From assembly GCF_003591175.1 (NCBI RefSeq), contig NZ_QYYG01000011.1, positions 1 to 64,000 of the forward strand: a DNA stretch of 64,000 nucleotides, in the 5' to 3' direction. How positions within the stretch are numbered: the stretch's first letter is position 1; every line of letters starts with the position of its first letter. Below are positions 56,521 through 64,000 of this stretch, piece by piece. The position numbers were made by a program, and so were the translations under genes. Under the pieces are notes generated by a model that was not told the DNA's origin, searched no databases, and worked only from the letters and a program-made list of their open reading frames with translations. This DNA comes from Serratia inhibens (GTDB lineage: Bacteria; Pseudomonadota; Gammaproteobacteria; Enterobacterales; Enterobacteriaceae).

Positions 56521-57525
56521 CTATCGCTGCGGAAGAAAACGCAGCGGGTTTACGGATTTCCCCTTGTAACGAATTTCAAAATGCAAACGTACTGAACTGG
56601 TTCCGGTGCTACCCATGGTTGCTATTTTTTGACCCGCCTTCACTTCTTGTTGTTCCCGGACCAGCATTGTGTCGTTGTGAGCGTAGGCGCTCAGGTAATC
56701 ATCATTGTGTTTGATGATGATAAGATTACCGTAACCCCGTAAAGCGTTGCCTGCATACACTACGCGACCATCGGCGGTAGCGAAGATAGGCTGCCCACGA
56801 GAACCGGCGATATCGACACCTTTATTCCCACCTTCTGATGAGGAAAAGTTATCAATGATCTTACCGTCAGTTGGCCATCTCCAGGTACTCACTGGCGAGC
56901 TGTTACTGACGGTGCTGCTCACTGGTGGAGCAACGACCGGCGCGGTAACAGGCGCTGCTGCGGTGGTTGCCGCTACTGCACCTGCTGCAGGTAACATCTT
57001 ACCTACATTCTGTTTACCCGAATTATCAGAATACGCGTTAGTTGATGGAGAATCAACCGTTGCAGTTTGTATCTGCGTAGTTGACGGCGGCTTCGGAACA
57101 CCGCCGCTGGTTGCGTCTGTCGCCGCCAGCATGCCACCGTTTCCGTTGGCGGAACCATTACCAAGCTGAATGCTTTGACCCACATTCAAACTGTAAGGCT
57201 CAGGAATATTATTACGTTGCGCCAGGTCACGGAAATCGTTCCCGGTGATCCACGCGATGTAAAATAACGTATCGCCTCTTTTTACCGTGTAGGTATTACC
57301 GCTGTAGCTCCCTTTGGGAATTGAATTGTAACTGCGGTTGTAAACGATGCGCCCTTCAGGGCTTGCATTTGCTCCGGCGTTGCCGGATGCAGCGGCTCCG
57401 CCACCGCCCACACTACTGATAGGGGCTGATGTCGATGCATCATTCGTACAACCCGCCAACCACAAACTTACCATCGTACACACCGCAACCCGGCGTAAAG
57501 TAATCATTGGGCTTCCCGTGCTCAT
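56521..57525 (-). CDS. nlpD: Murein hydrolase activator NlpD
   Basis: NlpD is an outer membrane lipoprotein that activates amidase AmiC at the septum. The 334-residue protein has a lipobox LAGC (C26), a LysM domain ([29 protein letters not shown] in parts, about 78-125), a low-complexity Thr/Ala/Pro linker and a C-terminal LytM/M23 domain (about 205-332) in which the metal-binding histidine of active enzymes is missing (GNKGVDIAG). The linker differs from E. coli in length and repeats. Confidence 0.95.
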   Translation of the reverse strand: MSTGSPMITLRRVAVCTMVSLWLAGCTNDASTSAPISSVGGGGAAASGNAGANASPEGRIVYNRSYNSIPKGSYSGNTYTVKRGDTLFYIAWITGNDFRDLAQRNNIPEPYSLNVGQSIQLGNGSANGNGGMLAATDATSGGVPKPPSTTQIQTATVDSPSTNAYSDNSGKQNVGKMLPAAGAVAATTAAAPVTAPVVAPPVSSTVSNSSPVSTWRWPTDGKIIDNFSSSEGGNKGVDIAGSRGQPIFATADGRVVYAGNALRGYGNLIIIKHNDDYLSAYAHNDTMLVREQQEVKAGQKIATMGSTGTSSVRLHFEIRYKGKSVNPLRFLPQR

Positions 57526-57832
57526 GCTTCCCCCATGACAGCAATATCAGCGATATATCCAAAATACCCTTTACATCGTAGCTGAGCTTTTACCACTCTC
57601 TCAGTTTCTGCGATGAAAGGTGCCCGCGGCCGATCCCTGAATGCCAGGAAATCTCCTGCCGGAGCCTCAAAACAGCGCGCCAATGCTAACCACATTAGCG
57701 GTGCCGCACCATAAGACAACTACGCAGAAAGGCAATTGTATTGAAAATTAACTTTATTGAAACGTTAAAACCTTAACCGGAGGCGATGAAAGTGCAACAG
57801 ATTTCATTTTGCACCTAAAATTCAGACAATCC
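57526..57832 (-). promoter_or_regulatory. pcm - nlpD intergenic region
   Basis: About 300 bp without a supportable gene. It should contain nlpD promoters. A weak stem GTGCAA / TTGCAC (57792-57814), followed by TTTC on the minus strand, may end surE-pcm transcripts. Confidence 0.4.
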
Positions 57833-58459
57833 TTAGGCCAGTTCGCCCTTCACCAGCGGTACAAAACGCACCGCTTCGACGGTATCGATGACAAAATCAT
57901 TGCCCTGACGTTGAATCCGCTTGAGGGTTTGGGCCTGCTCCCCCACCGGCAGCACGAGAATGCCGCCGTCATCCAGCTGTTCCATCAGCGCCGGCGGGAT
58001 TTCTGGCGGCGCCGCCGTAACGATAATGGCATCAAACGGACCGCGCGACGCCCAACCCTGCCAGCCGTCGCCATGCCGTGTAGATACATTGTGAAGATCG
58101 AGCTGTTTCAAGCGGCGCTTGGCCTGCCATTGCAACCCTTTAATACGTTCTACGGAACAGACATGTTGTACCAGATGCGCCAGAATAGCGGTTTGATAAC
58201 CGGAACCTGTGCCGATTTCCAATACTCTTGAAGTTGGCGTCAGATTTAGCAACTCGGTCATTCGCGCAACCATATAAGGCTGAGAAATGGTTTGACCGGA
58301 ACCGATGGGCAGCGCAGTATTTTCATAGGCTTTGTGTTCAAGCGCTTCGTCAACAAAGCGTTCGCGCGGCACCGCTTCTATCGCCTGCAGCAACCTTTCT
58401 TCCTGGATCCCCTGTTGACGCAGCTGCGTCAGCAATGTTTGCATACGCTTGTTCACCAT
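57833..58459 (-). CDS. pcm: Protein-L-isoaspartate O-methyltransferase
   Basis: Pcm methylates isoaspartyl residues in aged proteins and so starts their repair. The 208-residue enzyme (E. coli length) has [15 protein letters not shown], AdoMet motif [13 protein letters not shown] and [11 protein letters not shown]. The start [10 protein letters not shown] overlaps the end of surE by 7 bp; a longer frame was rejected. Confidence 0.96.
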   Translation of the reverse strand: MVNKRMQTLLTQLRQQGIQEERLLQAIEAVPRERFVDEALEHKAYENTALPIGSGQTISQPYMVARMTELLNLTPTSRVLEIGTGSGYQTAILAHLVQHVCSVERIKGLQWQAKRRLKQLDLHNVSTRHGDGWQGWASRGPFDAIIVTAAPPEIPPALMEQLDDGGILVLPVGEQAQTLKRIQRQGNDFVIDTVEAVRFVPLVKGELA

Positions 58460-59214
58460 TCCCCGCCAACCCCTGCTTTGGTTAACCACGTTTTTACCAC
58501 GTCCTGGGCTGCATAGGCGGTTAAATCCACCTGTAAGGGCGTAATCGCCACATAACCTTGCTCCACAGCAGCGAAATCGGTGTCCGGCCCGGCATCAAAC
58601 TTATCACCCGGTGGCCCGATCCAATAGAGGTTTTGCCCACGCGGATCCTGCTGGCAGAATACTTTGTCGGCCGGGTGGCGGCTGCCGCAGCGAGTCACGC
58701 GAATGCCTTTGATCTGGTCCAGCGGCAAATCCGGCACGTTAATATTCAGAATTTTCCCCGTTCGCAACGGTTCACGCTGTAAAGCGCGCAGCACGCGGCA
58801 GGTGATCGCCGCAGCAGTAGCGTAGTGCTGATGGCCGTTCAACGACACCGCCAACGCGGGCAAGCCCAGATGGCGCCCCTCCATGGCGGCGGCTACGGTG
58901 CCGGAATAGATAACGTCATCGCCAAGATTGGGCCCGGCGTTGATGCCGGAAACCACGATGTCCGGCGCAGGCTGCATCAAGGCATTCACCCCCAGATACA
59001 CGCAGTCGGTCGGCGTTCCCTGCTGCACTGCAATGTCACCATTGGGCAACGTCAGGGTGCGCAGCGGCGACTCCAGCGTCAATGCATTGGAAGAACCGCT
59101 GCGGTTACGATCGGGCGCCACAACCTGCACCTCAGCGAATTCTCGCAGCGCCGCCGCCAGCATCTGAATACCTGGGGCGGTAACTCCGTCGTCATTACTC
59201 AGCAATATCCGCAT
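58453..59214 (-). CDS. surE: 5'/3'-nucleotidase SurE
   Basis: SurE hydrolyses nucleoside monophosphates and short polyphosphate and supports stationary-phase survival. The 253-residue protein (E. coli length) starts [15 protein letters not shown], with metal ligands D8 and D9, and has [10 protein letters not shown] and [20 protein letters not shown] in parts. Clustered with pcm and rpoS. Confidence 0.97.
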   Translation of the reverse strand: MRILLSNDDGVTAPGIQMLAAALREFAEVQVVAPDRNRSGSSNALTLESPLRTLTLPNGDIAVQQGTPTDCVYLGVNALMQPAPDIVVSGINAGPNLGDDVIYSGTVAAAMEGRHLGLPALAVSLNGHQHYATAAAITCRVLRALQREPLRTGKILNINVPDLPLDQIKGIRVTRCGSRHPADKVFCQQDPRGQNLYWIGPPGDKFDAGPDTDFAAVEQGYVAITPLQVDLTAYAAQDVVKTWLTKAGVGGEW

Positions 59215-59431
59215 AAGAGGTTGTCTTCTTTTATCTCTCTCAACCGGGCAGCGCTTAACGCAGCCCGGCAATTAAATACTCGGGATGACCACCCCAAAGG
59301 CGGCGCTTAACCAGCAGATATTATGTTTACTCCCCCCGGCGTGTCCAGTAACCAAGGGAAAGTCGAATTTTCCGGCCAGCCATTGACCACGCCACAAACA
59401 ATAAGCTTAACCTCTACCGTCATTTGCCAGA

Positions 59432-59459
59432 CGAAAAAAAACCTGCAAATGCAGGTTTT
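59432..59459 (-). terminator. truD terminator
   Basis: Perfect 10-bp stem AAAACCTGCA / TGCAGGTTTT with a 2-nt loop, followed by eight T on the minus strand. It separates the ispD-ispF-truD transcript from surE. Confidence 0.88.
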
Positions 59460-59464
59460 CTTGA

Positions 59465-60511
59465 TTACTCGCCAATGTCCGCGTCACCGCTATCTTGCCG
59501 CATGATTTCGCGCACTACGCTGGTGGCAAAACTGCCGGCCGGCAACCAAAAGCGCAATTCGACGGTCGCGTCATCCCACCAATTCCACTGCATTTTTTGC
59601 GGCAGCAACAGCAGCGCACGACGGGCCGGATCAACGCGCTCACGCGTTAATAACGCCATCAGCTCCGGCTGTTCCACTAAACACTGCCGTTCAAAATCCA
59701 GCGCTTCCCCAGCGGTACCCGGTTCGCCGTCGCCCGGCAACGGCGCGGTAATCAGCAGTTCGCCGGCATCCAGCCGCTGTTGCAACTCGGCCAGCTCATC
59801 CGGTTTGGCGACAAACCAACTGCCGCGGCCATGGAGTTGCAGCGCATCCCCTTCCAGTACCCTACGGTGCTGTTGATTGGCCAAGCGTCGGCTGGCGATC
59901 AGATTAAACAGCGCACTGCGGCTGGCGGAGAGATAAAAACTGCGCTTGCTGCGTTCTTTAACCCGGATCTCATCATTCGCCCAACGGCGCGCCATGACCA
60001 GGTTATTGCCACCACGACCAAAACGCTGGCTGCCGAAGTAGTTCGGCACGCCACCCGCCGCAATGGCCTGCAGACGCGGTTCGACATCCTGACGATCGGA
60101 GATCTGACGCAGTACCAGAGTAAAAGCATTGCCTTTTAGCGTGCCGATGCGCATTTTTCGCAGATGCCGGGCACTGGCCAACACTTCGCAGCCCTCCAGC
60201 GCGAACTGGCTGAAATCGGGCGTTTCCTTGCCCGGCAGATGCAAACAGAACCATTGTTCGGTCACCGCATGGCGATCTTTCAGGCCGGCATAGCTTACCG
60301 AACGGGCGTGAATGCCGGCAAAACGCGCCAGATAATCGGCGACAAACTGGGTGTTGCACCCGCTCTTGCGGATGTTCACCAACACATGTTCGCCTTCACC
60401 GTCCGGTTCAAAGCCCAGATCTTCCACCACCACGAAATCTTCCGGGCTGGCTTTCAGCATCCCGGTGCTTTGCGGTTGGCCATACAGCCAGGTCAGATTA
60501 GCCATATCCAT
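59465..60511 (-). CDS. truD: tRNA pseudouridine(13) synthase TruD
   Basis: TruD makes pseudouridine 13 in tRNA-Glu. The 348-residue protein has the catalytic aspartate D79 in [13 protein letters not shown] and the TruD signature [17 protein letters not shown]. It starts 4 bp after the ispF stop codon. Confidence 0.96.
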   Translation of the reverse strand: MDMANLTWLYGQPQSTGMLKASPEDFVVVEDLGFEPDGEGEHVLVNIRKSGCNTQFVADYLARFAGIHARSVSYAGLKDRHAVTEQWFCLHLPGKETPDFSQFALEGCEVLASARHLRKMRIGTLKGNAFTLVLRQISDRQDVEPRLQAIAAGGVPNYFGSQRFGRGGNNLVMARRWANDEIRVKERSKRSFYLSASRSALFNLIASRRLANQQHRRVLEGDALQLHGRGSWFVAKPDELAELQQRLDAGELLITAPLPGDGEPGTAGEALDFERQCLVEQPELMALLTRERVDPARRALLLLPQKMQWNWWDDATVELRFWLPAGSFATSVVREIMRQDSGDADIGE

Positions 60512-60514
60512 GCG

Positions 60515-60988
60515 CTATTCCTTGATCAACAAGGCAACCGCTTCGCAGGCAATGCCCTCGCCACGCCCGGTAAAACCAAGCTGTTCGGTGGTAGTGGCTT
60601 TAACGTTAACGTCATCCATATGACACTGCAGGTCTTCCGCCAGGAAAATACGCATCTGCGGAATATGCGGCGCCATTTTGGGTGCCTGGGCAATAATGGT
60701 GATATCCAGGTTCCCCAGGCGGTAGCCTTTGGCGCGAATGCGTTTCCAGGCTTCACGCAGCAGTTCACGGCTGTCGGCGCCTTTGAAAGCCGGATCGGTA
60801 TCCGGGAACAGTTTGCCGATATCCCCAAGCGCCGCCGCCCCCAACAGAGCATCGGTCGCCGCATGCAAAGCCACGTCACCGTCCGAGTGGGCCAGCAAAC
60901 CTTTCTCATAAGGGATGCGAACACCACCGATCACCAGCGGCCCTTCGCCGCCAAATTTATGTACGTCAAAACCGTGACCGATACGCAT
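60515..60988 (-). CDS. ispF: 2-C-methyl-D-erythritol 2,4-cyclodiphosphate synthase
   Basis: IspF makes the cyclic diphosphate in the MEP isoprenoid pathway. The 157-residue protein opens [13 protein letters not shown], with Zn ligands D8, H10 and H42 ([13 protein letters not shown]), and ends [13 protein letters not shown]. It is 10 bp downstream of ispD, which acts just before CDP-ME kinase in the same pathway. Confidence 0.97.
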   Translation of the reverse strand: MRIGHGFDVHKFGGEGPLVIGGVRIPYEKGLLAHSDGDVALHAATDALLGAAALGDIGKLFPDTDPAFKGADSRELLREAWKRIRAKGYRLGNLDITIIAQAPKMAPHIPQMRIFLAEDLQCHMDDVNVKATTTEQLGFTGRGEGIACEAVALLIKE

Positions 60989-60998
60989 GATGCGCTCC

Positions 60999-61706
60999 TT
61001 AATCGTCCAACTGGGTTAAATAGAACGCCGCCAGCGCCAAATCCTCCGGCCGCGTGACTTTAATATTGTCCGAGCGCCCGGCGATCAGCAGCGGATGATA
61101 GCCGCAATGCTCCAGCGCAGAGGCTTCATCGGTGACCACCGCGTCATCGTCCAGCGCGCGCTGCAAGCAGAGTTTGAGCAATTGCAGCGGAAAGAGTTGC
61201 GGCGTAAGCGCATGCCACAGGTCCTGGCGTTCAACGGTATGGGAGATAGTTTCCCGGCCAGGCTCCCCACGCTTCATGGTGTCGCGCACCGGTGCTGCCA
61301 GAATGCCGCCAACTTTGCTGTGTGCGGTGATCGCCAGCAGACGATCGAGATCTTCTGCATGCAAGCAGGGGCGTGCGGCGTCATGTACCAATACCCACTC
61401 GGCCTCACCGGCCAGTTGCAACCCGGCCATCACCGAATCGGCGCGTTGGCGGCCGCCAATGGTCACCCGTACACGGGGATCCTGGGCAATAGGTAACTGG
61501 CGGAACTGTTGATCGTCAGGGCCGATCGCCACAATCACCTGTGGAATGCGCGGATGACGCAGCAGCGCGTGGATCGCGTGTTCGAGGATGGTTTGCTTAC
61601 CGATGGTGAGATATTGTTTCGGGCAATCCGCCTGCATGCGGCTGCCGACACCGGCAGCGGGCAAGACGGCAATCACCGATGGAAAGGTGCCTGCAGAGTG
61701 ATTCAT
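60999..61706 (-). CDS. ispD: 2-C-methyl-D-erythritol 4-phosphate cytidylyltransferase
   Basis: IspD couples CTP and MEP to CDP-ME. The 235-residue nucleotidyltransferase has the glycine-rich [20 protein letters not shown] and HDAARPCL. Three bases separate it from ftsB; ftsB-ispD-ispF-truD form one operon. Confidence 0.97.
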   Translation of the reverse strand: MNHSAGTFPSVIAVLPAAGVGSRMQADCPKQYLTIGKQTILEHAIHALLRHPRIPQVIVAIGPDDQQFRQLPIAQDPRVRVTIGGRQRADSVMAGLQLAGEAEWVLVHDAARPCLHAEDLDRLLAITAHSKVGGILAAPVRDTMKRGEPGRETISHTVERQDLWHALTPQLFPLQLLKLCLQRALDDDAVVTDEASALEHCGYHPLLIAGRSDNIKVTRPEDLALAAFYLTQLDD

Positions 61707-61709
61707 TCG

Positions 61710-62030
61710 TTACTTTTGTACGTTATTTTGCGAGGAGGACGTCGCGTTGCGTCTTGATTGATCCGGAACCAGACGATAGAAGGTTTCACCGGGCTTAATC
61801 ATGCTCAGTTCATTGCGCGCACGCTCTTCGATCGCTTCCTGACCACCGTTCAAATCGTCTATTTCGGCAAACAACTGATCGTTACGCGCTTTCAATTTAG
61901 CATTGCTGCCCTGTTGGAGCGCAACGTCTTCATTGACCCGCACGTAATCGTGAACACCATTTTTACCCAGCCACAGTGAATACTGTAACCAACCGAGCAA
62001 TGCCAGCAATAGCAGCGTAAGTTTTCCCAT
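61710..62030 (-). CDS. ftsB: Cell division protein FtsB
   Basis: FtsB forms the FtsQ-FtsL-FtsB subcomplex of the divisome. The 106-residue bitopic protein (103 in E. coli) has a membrane segment (about 3-21, [18 protein letters not shown]) and a periplasmic coiled coil with the [20 protein letters not shown] end. The start [10 protein letters not shown] was chosen; 26 upstream codons in frame are unsupported. Confidence 0.96.
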   Translation of the reverse strand: MGKLTLLLLALLGWLQYSLWLGKNGVHDYVRVNEDVALQQGSNAKLKARNDQLFAEIDDLNGGQEAIEERARNELSMIKPGETFYRLVPDQSRRNATSSSQNNVQK

Positions 62031-62466
62031 CTCCGCCCCCTGAAAAACCGACCAATCATCCCACAACTTTTCGTTGGACTCCACACTGAGAGCGGCATTC
62101 ACCGCCAAATTCAGAGTAAGGATGAGAATTTACTGAGTTTATAACCTAAATTCGCGCTGAAAGCGGTAAAAAAAGCCACTTTCATCTCAGAAAAAACCTG
62201 CTGACCGCACAGTTTTTTCTCTTGTGCCGTCTTTGAGAGGGATGCAGCAAGAAAAATCAGCCGGCAACTTTAGGCTGTTTGCACCTGTGGCGGTGCTGGA
62301 AAACAGCCTTATGATACCGATGGAGTTAAATTCACCGAAGGAGTGTGATTCAAAAAAGGCTCGCCGCAACAGATGTTCACCCGCCCGACCAGTCCGCGCA
62401 TGCCAGCGTGTTAAGCAAAGTTCTGTAACCTTCCGAACCGCTTTGCAATGTTTCGGGCACACAGAT
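62031..62466 (-). promoter_or_regulatory. ygbE - ftsB intergenic region
   Basis: About 430 bp; open frames on both strands here do not resemble proteins. It should contain the ftsB promoter, which I could not place with confidence. Confidence 0.35.
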
Positions 62467-62784
62467 TCACCAGCCGGTCAGAAAACTGAATACCAGCCAG
62501 AACAGACACAGCACGATGGCGCAGGTCAGCAACAGCGTCAGAAGGAGCCTGCCGCGCAGCAGCATGCTGAGCGTAATGCCAATCAGCACCGAAACCGGCA
62601 TCAGGGCCAGGAAGAACGGCCAGGTGTAGAGCAGAAAAAACAGAGTGTTAGAGCCGTAAACCAGAAACGGCACCGCGAACGCCAGCCAGTAAAAAACAAA
62701 GCCGCAGACGCCGCCCAGGAAAGAATACGAGGGTTCTTCTTTCTCAAGCGTTGAGTCGATCAAGACGGGCGAGACATTTTGCAT
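62467..62784 (-). CDS. ygbE: Inner membrane protein YgbE (DUF3561)
   Basis: A 105-residue membrane protein with three hydrophobic segments (about 24-44, 48-72, 78-102). It belongs to the enterobacterial YgbE/DUF3561 family of unknown function, found between cysC and ftsB in E. coli as well. Confidence 0.9.
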   Translation of the reverse strand: MQNVSPVLIDSTLEKEEPSYSFLGGVCGFVFYWLAFAVPFLVYGSNTLFFLLYTWPFFLALMPVSVLIGITLSMLLRGRLLLTLLLTCAIVLCLFWLVFSFLTGW

Positions 62785-62869
62785 AGTAATCCCTGGTTAT
62801 TCGGCGCGCTCTGCGGCGGGCTTAGCGTAAAAAGCGTGTGGCGCAAAAACGCCACACGCTTTTTTGAAT

Positions 62870-63499
62870 TCAGGGTTTGATAATAGCCCGACCACGCAAC
62901 ACGTCTAACAATTGCGCAATCAAATTTGTTACCAATTGTTGGCCATCAAGGTGAATATCAGGCTGCTGCGGTGCCTCGTAAACCGAGTCGATCCCGGTGA
63001 AATTACGCAGCTCGCCGGCACGCGCTTTTTTGTATAATCCCTTCGGATCGCGCGCTTCGCAAATAGCCAGCGGGGTATCGACAAACACCTCGATAAAACG
63101 ATCGCTATCGAGCAGTTCACGCACCATTTGCCGTTCAGCGCGATGCGGGGAAATAAACGCAGTCAGCACCACCAACCCGGCATCCACCATCAGCTTCGCC
63201 ACTTCGCCAACGCGGCGAATATTCTCACGACGATCGTCATCGGAGAAGCCCAGATCGCGGCACAGGCCGTGACGCACGTTATCGCCGTCCAGCAAATAGG
63301 TACTGACGCCAAGCGCGTGCAGCGCCTGCTCCAGCGCGCCGGCAACGGTGGATTTACCCGAACCGGACAGCCCGGTAAACCACAGCACCACGCCTTTATG
63401 GCCATTGCGGGCTTCGCGATCCGCACGCGCTACCGCATGCGGATGCCAGACCACGTTGTCATCATCCGGCCCGGTGGGCCGTCGTTGATCCTCGGTCAC
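62870..63499 (-). CDS. cysC: Adenylyl-sulfate kinase
   Basis: CysC phosphorylates APS to PAPS in sulfate assimilation. The 209-residue protein has Walker [19 protein letters not shown], the phospho-serine segment FISPHRAER and [23 protein letters not shown] in parts. A GTG start (MTEDQRRP), one base after the cysN stop codon and with GGGGG upstream, was chosen; this is about 8 residues longer at the N-terminus than E. coli CysC. Confidence 0.95.
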   Translation of the reverse strand: MTEDQRRPTGPDDDNVVWHPHAVARADREARNGHKGVVLWFTGLSGSGKSTVAGALEQALHALGVSTYLLDGDNVRHGLCRDLGFSDDDRRENIRRVGEVAKLMVDAGLVVLTAFISPHRAERQMVRELLDSDRFIEVFVDTPLAICEARDPKGLYKKARAGELRNFTGIDSVYEAPQQPDIHLDGQQLVTNLIAQLLDVLRGRAIIKP

Positions 63500-63500
63500 G

Positions 63501-64000
63501 TTATTTGCCCCCAAGCAGGTCGCGCGCACCCCAATGCGGGAAGTGCTTGCGCACCAGGGCGTTCAGTTCCAGCTCGAACGCGCTATGCTCTCCCGCCAAC
63601 GCCTGCGCGCCATGCAAGGTTTCGCGGATCAGGCCGGCGCCGACCGTAACGTTGCTCAGGCGATCGATAAAGATCAGCCCACCGGTATCATGGTTACGCT
63701 GATAGCTGTCCAGCACCAGCGGCTCGTCAAAGGTCAGCTCCACCAAACCGATGCCGTTCAACGGCAGGGTATCCGCCTGATGCTGCGCCAGCGAGTTGAT
63801 TTCTACCTGGTGGCGAATGCCTTCCACACGCGCACGGGTCTTTTTACCCGCTACTTTAATGTCATAGCTCTGGCCCGGCAGAAGTGGCTTTTCAGCCATC
63901 CACACCACGTCGACCAGCGCACTTTGCGCCGCCTGCAGGGTTTCCCCGGCATCGACCAGCAGATCGCCGCGGCTGATGTCCACTTCGTCTTTCAGCACCA
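63501..64000 (-). CDS. cysN: Sulfate adenylyltransferase large subunit (partial)
   Basis: The C-terminal 166 codons of CysN, the GTPase subunit of ATP sulfurylase; the gene runs off the right edge. The visible part is the elongation-factor-like domain II/III ([15 protein letters not shown]..., [34 protein letters not shown]). It is directly upstream of cysC, as in cysDNC of E. coli. Confidence 0.95.
   Translation of the reverse strand, partial: VLKDEVDISRGDLLVDAGETLQAAQSALVDVVWMAEKPLLPGQSYDIKVAGKKTRARVEGIRHQVEINSLAQHQADTLPLNGIGLVELTFDEPLVLDSYQRNHDTGGLIFIDRLSNVTVGAGLIRETLHGAQALAGEHSAFELELNALVRKHFPHWGARDLLGGK

Noticed and set aside
62187-62754. Open frames on both strands between ygbE and ftsB, one overlapping ygbE
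   Set aside because: Low-complexity Arg/Gln/Ser products, no ribosome sites; antisense to ygbE in part.

Overview
The window reads as chromosome of an enterobacterium, most likely Serratia. This rests on near-identical core proteins and gene order (rrn - clpB - pgeF - rluD - bamD - raiA - pheLA / tyrA-aroF; rplS-trmD-rimM-rpsP-ffh; luxS-micA-gshA; tRNA-Ser/Arg-csrA-alaS-recX-recA-pncC; mutS; rpoS-nlpD-pcm-surE-truD-ispF-ispD-ftsB; cysC-cysN) and on a NucC/Ogr-type regulator like those known in Serratia. Species was not determined.

Layout. 1-513: leader and P1/P2 promoters of an rRNA operon whose 16S gene lies just outside the left edge. 514-11513: housekeeping genes (ClpB, RluD, BamD, RaiA, aromatic amino acid synthesis with pheL attenuator and TyrR-type aroF promoter, a DUF481 outer membrane protein). 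11512-29421: an accessory island that encodes a complete P2-type contractile tail with holin and endolysin but no capsid, portal, terminase, integrase or replication genes, i.e. a tailocin (R-type bacteriocin). 29500-45371: translation, SRP, quorum, glutathione, tRNA, csrA and recA genes. 45621-52831: an MFS transporter, a beta-diglucoside PTS operon and a nearly gene-free 0.9 kb stretch. 52832-64000: mutS, the rpoS cluster, the isoprenoid/division cluster and the start of the sulfate activation operon.

The tailocin is the most interesting part because its control circuit can be read from the DNA. A repressor with two tandem CI-type helix-turn-helix domains is divergent to early genes. A LexA box overlaps the promoter of a 64-residue orphan gene with its own terminator. 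Two TTGT-N12-ACAA dyads, the Ogr/NucC activator signature, precede the X...G and the FI...D operons, and ogr is the last gene. A near-identical 14-mer, TTGC(A/T)TTT(A/G)CAAGT, occurs before the repressor, before the first early gene and before ogr. Inferred model: DNA damage removes LexA, the small protein inactivates the repressor, ogr is freed, and Ogr switches on tail and lysis genes. The baseplate protein gpI carries an unusual C-terminal extension of about 920 residues that looks like a helical-toroid/beta-sandwich carbohydrate-active or receptor-binding module. A programmed -1 frameshift for E+E' is intact, while gene S and Rz/Rz1 equivalents were not found.

Small RNA and RNA-level features recognised: MicA with its sigma-E promoter, the pheL attenuator, three tRNA-Arg(ACG), one tRNA-Ser(GCU), and a 55-bp duplication holding a tRNA-Arg 3' end remnant.
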